From assembly GCA_964438735.1 (NCBI GenBank), contig CAYTLW010000002.1:1-64000 (forward strand): a DNA stretch of 64,000 nucleotides, written 5' to 3'. The DNA comes from CAYTLW01 sp964438735 (lineage in GTDB: Bacteria > Myxococcota_A > UBA9042). Below are positions 62,735-64,000 of this stretch, one piece after another; position 1 is the stretch's first letter, and each line of letters opens with the position of its first letter. Both the position numbers and the translations under genes were made by a program. The notes beneath the pieces are model-generated. The model had not been told where the DNA came from. It did no database searches and saw only the letters and a list, made by a program, of their open reading frames with translations.

Positions 62735-63904
62735 GTGCCGGATGCCGTCTGGCGATCCCACGTGCGCGACGCTCGCAGGGTGGTCGTCAAAGTGGGCTCG
62801 CAGGTCTTGTGCCGCGCCGATGGCGCCGTGGACGATCGCATCTTGTCCGGCCTGTGCGGCGCCTTGGCCAGCCTGCTGCAACAGGGTCGGGAAGTCGTCC
62901 TGGTCAGCTCGGGTGCAGTCGCCCTGGGTCGTGGACTGGTGGGCCAGGTCCCCGGCGCGGCCGACCGCGATGCGGGTGCCTTGGGCAAGCAGGCTCTGGC
63001 GGCGCTGGGTCAGGGCCTGCTGATGAGTCGGTATCGAGGCCTGTTGGAGGCCCATGACATCGCCGTGGCGCAGGTCCTGCTGACCCATAGCGACCTGGGC
63101 AATCGCCAACGCTTCTTGCACGCCCGCCGGGTGACCGGCGAGCTGATCGGCGCCGGCGTGTTGCCGATCGTCAACGAGAACGACACCGTGGCCGTCGAGG
63201 AGATCCGATTCGGCGACAATGACGCGCTGGCCGCCCAGGTCGCCCACCTGGTGGGGGCTGGCGTGCTGGTGCTGCTCACCGAAGTGGACGGTCTGTTCAC
63301 CGCCGATCCGACCCTCGATCCCGCCGCCGTGCTGCTCAACGCCGTGGCCAGCGATGACGAGCGCAGCCTGGCCATCGCCGGCGCTGGCGCCGGCCGTTTC
63401 GGTACCGGCGGCATGCGATCCAAGGTGCTCGCGGCGCGCAAGGCCGGTGAGCTGGGCGTCATCACAGTGGTCGCCGATGGACGTCGCGATGACGTCCTGC
63501 GGCATGTGCTCGGCGGCGAGGATGTGGGCACCATCTTCGCGCCGCCGCGGCGCCAATTGAGCGGCAAACGAAAGTGGATCGTCTCGTCCGTGCGCACGCG
63601 CGGCATCGTGGTCGTGGACGATGGCGCCGCCACGGCCGTCCGCGAACGTGGTCGCTCCCTGCTGCCCGCTGGCGTGCTCTCCATCGAGGGTCGATTCGGT
63701 GTGGGCGATGCGTTGCTGGTCCGTGATCTACGCGGTCGGCCCCTGGGACGTGGTCTGTCTCGCTACCACAGCAAGGATGCCCGTCGGATCCTCGGATTGC
63801 GCACCGAGCGCATCGCCGCGGAGTTGGGCTGGCTGCCGGCGCCCGAGCTGATCCACCGCGATGACTTCGTCGCCAGCGATGACGAGCCGGTGGACGAATG
63901 GTGA
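62735..63904 (+). CDS. proB: Glutamate 5-kinase
   Basis: Phosphorylates glutamate in the first step of proline synthesis. 389 aa from a GTG at 62735 (weak ribosome site). Amino-acid kinase domain: RVVVKVGSQVL, VLVSSGAVALGRG, PIVNENDTVAVEEIRFGDND, LLTEVDGLFTADP, GTGGMRSKVLAARKAGELG. The C-terminal PUA domain is present (AGVLSIEGRFGVGDALLVRDL). Its end overlaps the next gene. It follows murA by about 30 bp; no proA in the window. Confidence 0.93.
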   Translation: MPDAVWRSHVRDARRVVVKVGSQVLCRADGAVDDRILSGLCGALASLLQQGREVVLVSSGAVALGRGLVGQVPGAADRDAGALGKQALAALGQGLLMSRYRGLLEAHDIAVAQVLLTHSDLGNRQRFLHARRVTGELIGAGVLPIVNENDTVAVEEIRFGDNDALAAQVAHLVGAGVLVLLTEVDGLFTADPTLDPAAVLLNAVASDDERSLAIAGAGAGRFGTGGMRSKVLAARKAGELGVITVVADGRRDDVLRHVLGGEDVGTIFAPPRRQLSGKRKWIVSSVRTRGIVVVDDGAATAVRERGRSLLPAGVLSIEGRFGVGDALLVRDLRGRPLGRGLSRYHSKDARRILGLRTERIAAELGWLPAPELIHRDDFVASDDEPVDEW

Positions 63905-64000
63905 GTTCAACTCCATCTCGCTGGGCCTGCTTCTGCCTCTGCCTGCTGCTGGTGGGCTGCCCGTATAACGCCGAGGAGGCGCCTGAGGACAGCGGCGCGA
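63898..64000 (+). CDS. Start of a lipoprotein gene, truncated by window edge
   Basis: ATG 63898 overlaps the proB stop by seven bases; a GTG at 63901 is an alternative (GTGA). The first 34 residues are a lipoprotein signal (WACFCLCLLLVGC) followed by an acidic stretch (NAEEAPEDSGA). The rest lies outside the window. Confidence 0.7.
   Translation, partial: MVSSTPSRWACFCLCLLLVGCPYNAEEAPEDSGA

Overview
This is a 64 kb stretch of GC-rich chromosome from what looks like an uncultured deltaproteobacterial/Myxococcota-type bacterium. The grounds are the many lipoproteins, the kinase-like and FHA proteins with long low-complexity tails, the tandem DUF3857/transglutaminase proteins, a DUF6178 protein, and a matrixin-type protease ending in a MYXO-CTERM-like tail. 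No rRNA, tRNA, CRISPR array, insertion sequence or prophage was seen. Genes are tightly packed, with frequent ATGA/GTGA start-stop overlaps. Many starts are GTG, and several are decided by a clear AGGAGG-type ribosome binding site.

Layout. 1-15.5 kb: phosphosugar mutase (3' end cut by the window edge), PfkB sugar kinase, a minus-strand run of two giant DUF3857/transglutaminase proteins, an M20-like pseudo-peptidase and a CotH-like lipoprotein, then an OB-fold-like lipoprotein and gshB on the plus strand. 15.5-29.5 kb: a pseudo-receiver/coiled-coil protein split by a frameshift in G-runs, ffh, an exported Lys-rich protein, a HEAT-repeat protein, a xerC-type recombinase overlapping an outer-membrane-like protein, DUF6178 and SCP2-like proteins, and a membrane-anchored pseudokinase. 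29.5-45 kb: GT39-type glycosyltransferase, a beta-barrel protein, an FHA/sigma54-type activator with an altered GAFTGA loop, an O-antigen-ligase/TPR protein, an rluD-type synthase, coiled-coil and TPR proteins, efp, a matrixin-like protease and murI. 45-53 kb: trxB, large secreted lipoproteins, a second pseudokinase with a Lys/Ala-rich tail, and a VOC protein.

53-64 kb is the replication-origin neighbourhood. On the minus strand lie rpmH-rnpA-yidD-yidC-jag, and on the plus strand dnaA-dnaN-recF-murA-proB followed by a truncated lipoprotein gene. The best oriC candidate is the 501-bp dnaA-dnaN spacer, which has a cluster of DnaA-box-like sites next to an AT-rich stretch. murA and proB sit where gyrB often follows recF.

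A theme of the window is families that have lost catalytic residues while keeping their fold: two pseudokinases, a pseudo-receiver, a transglutaminase-like protein without its Cys/His, and an M20-like protein without metal ligands. MurA carries Asp in place of the fosfomycin-target Cys. I saw no defence island or clearly new multi-gene system. The scaffold-like pseudoenzymes and the origin region are the most interesting content.
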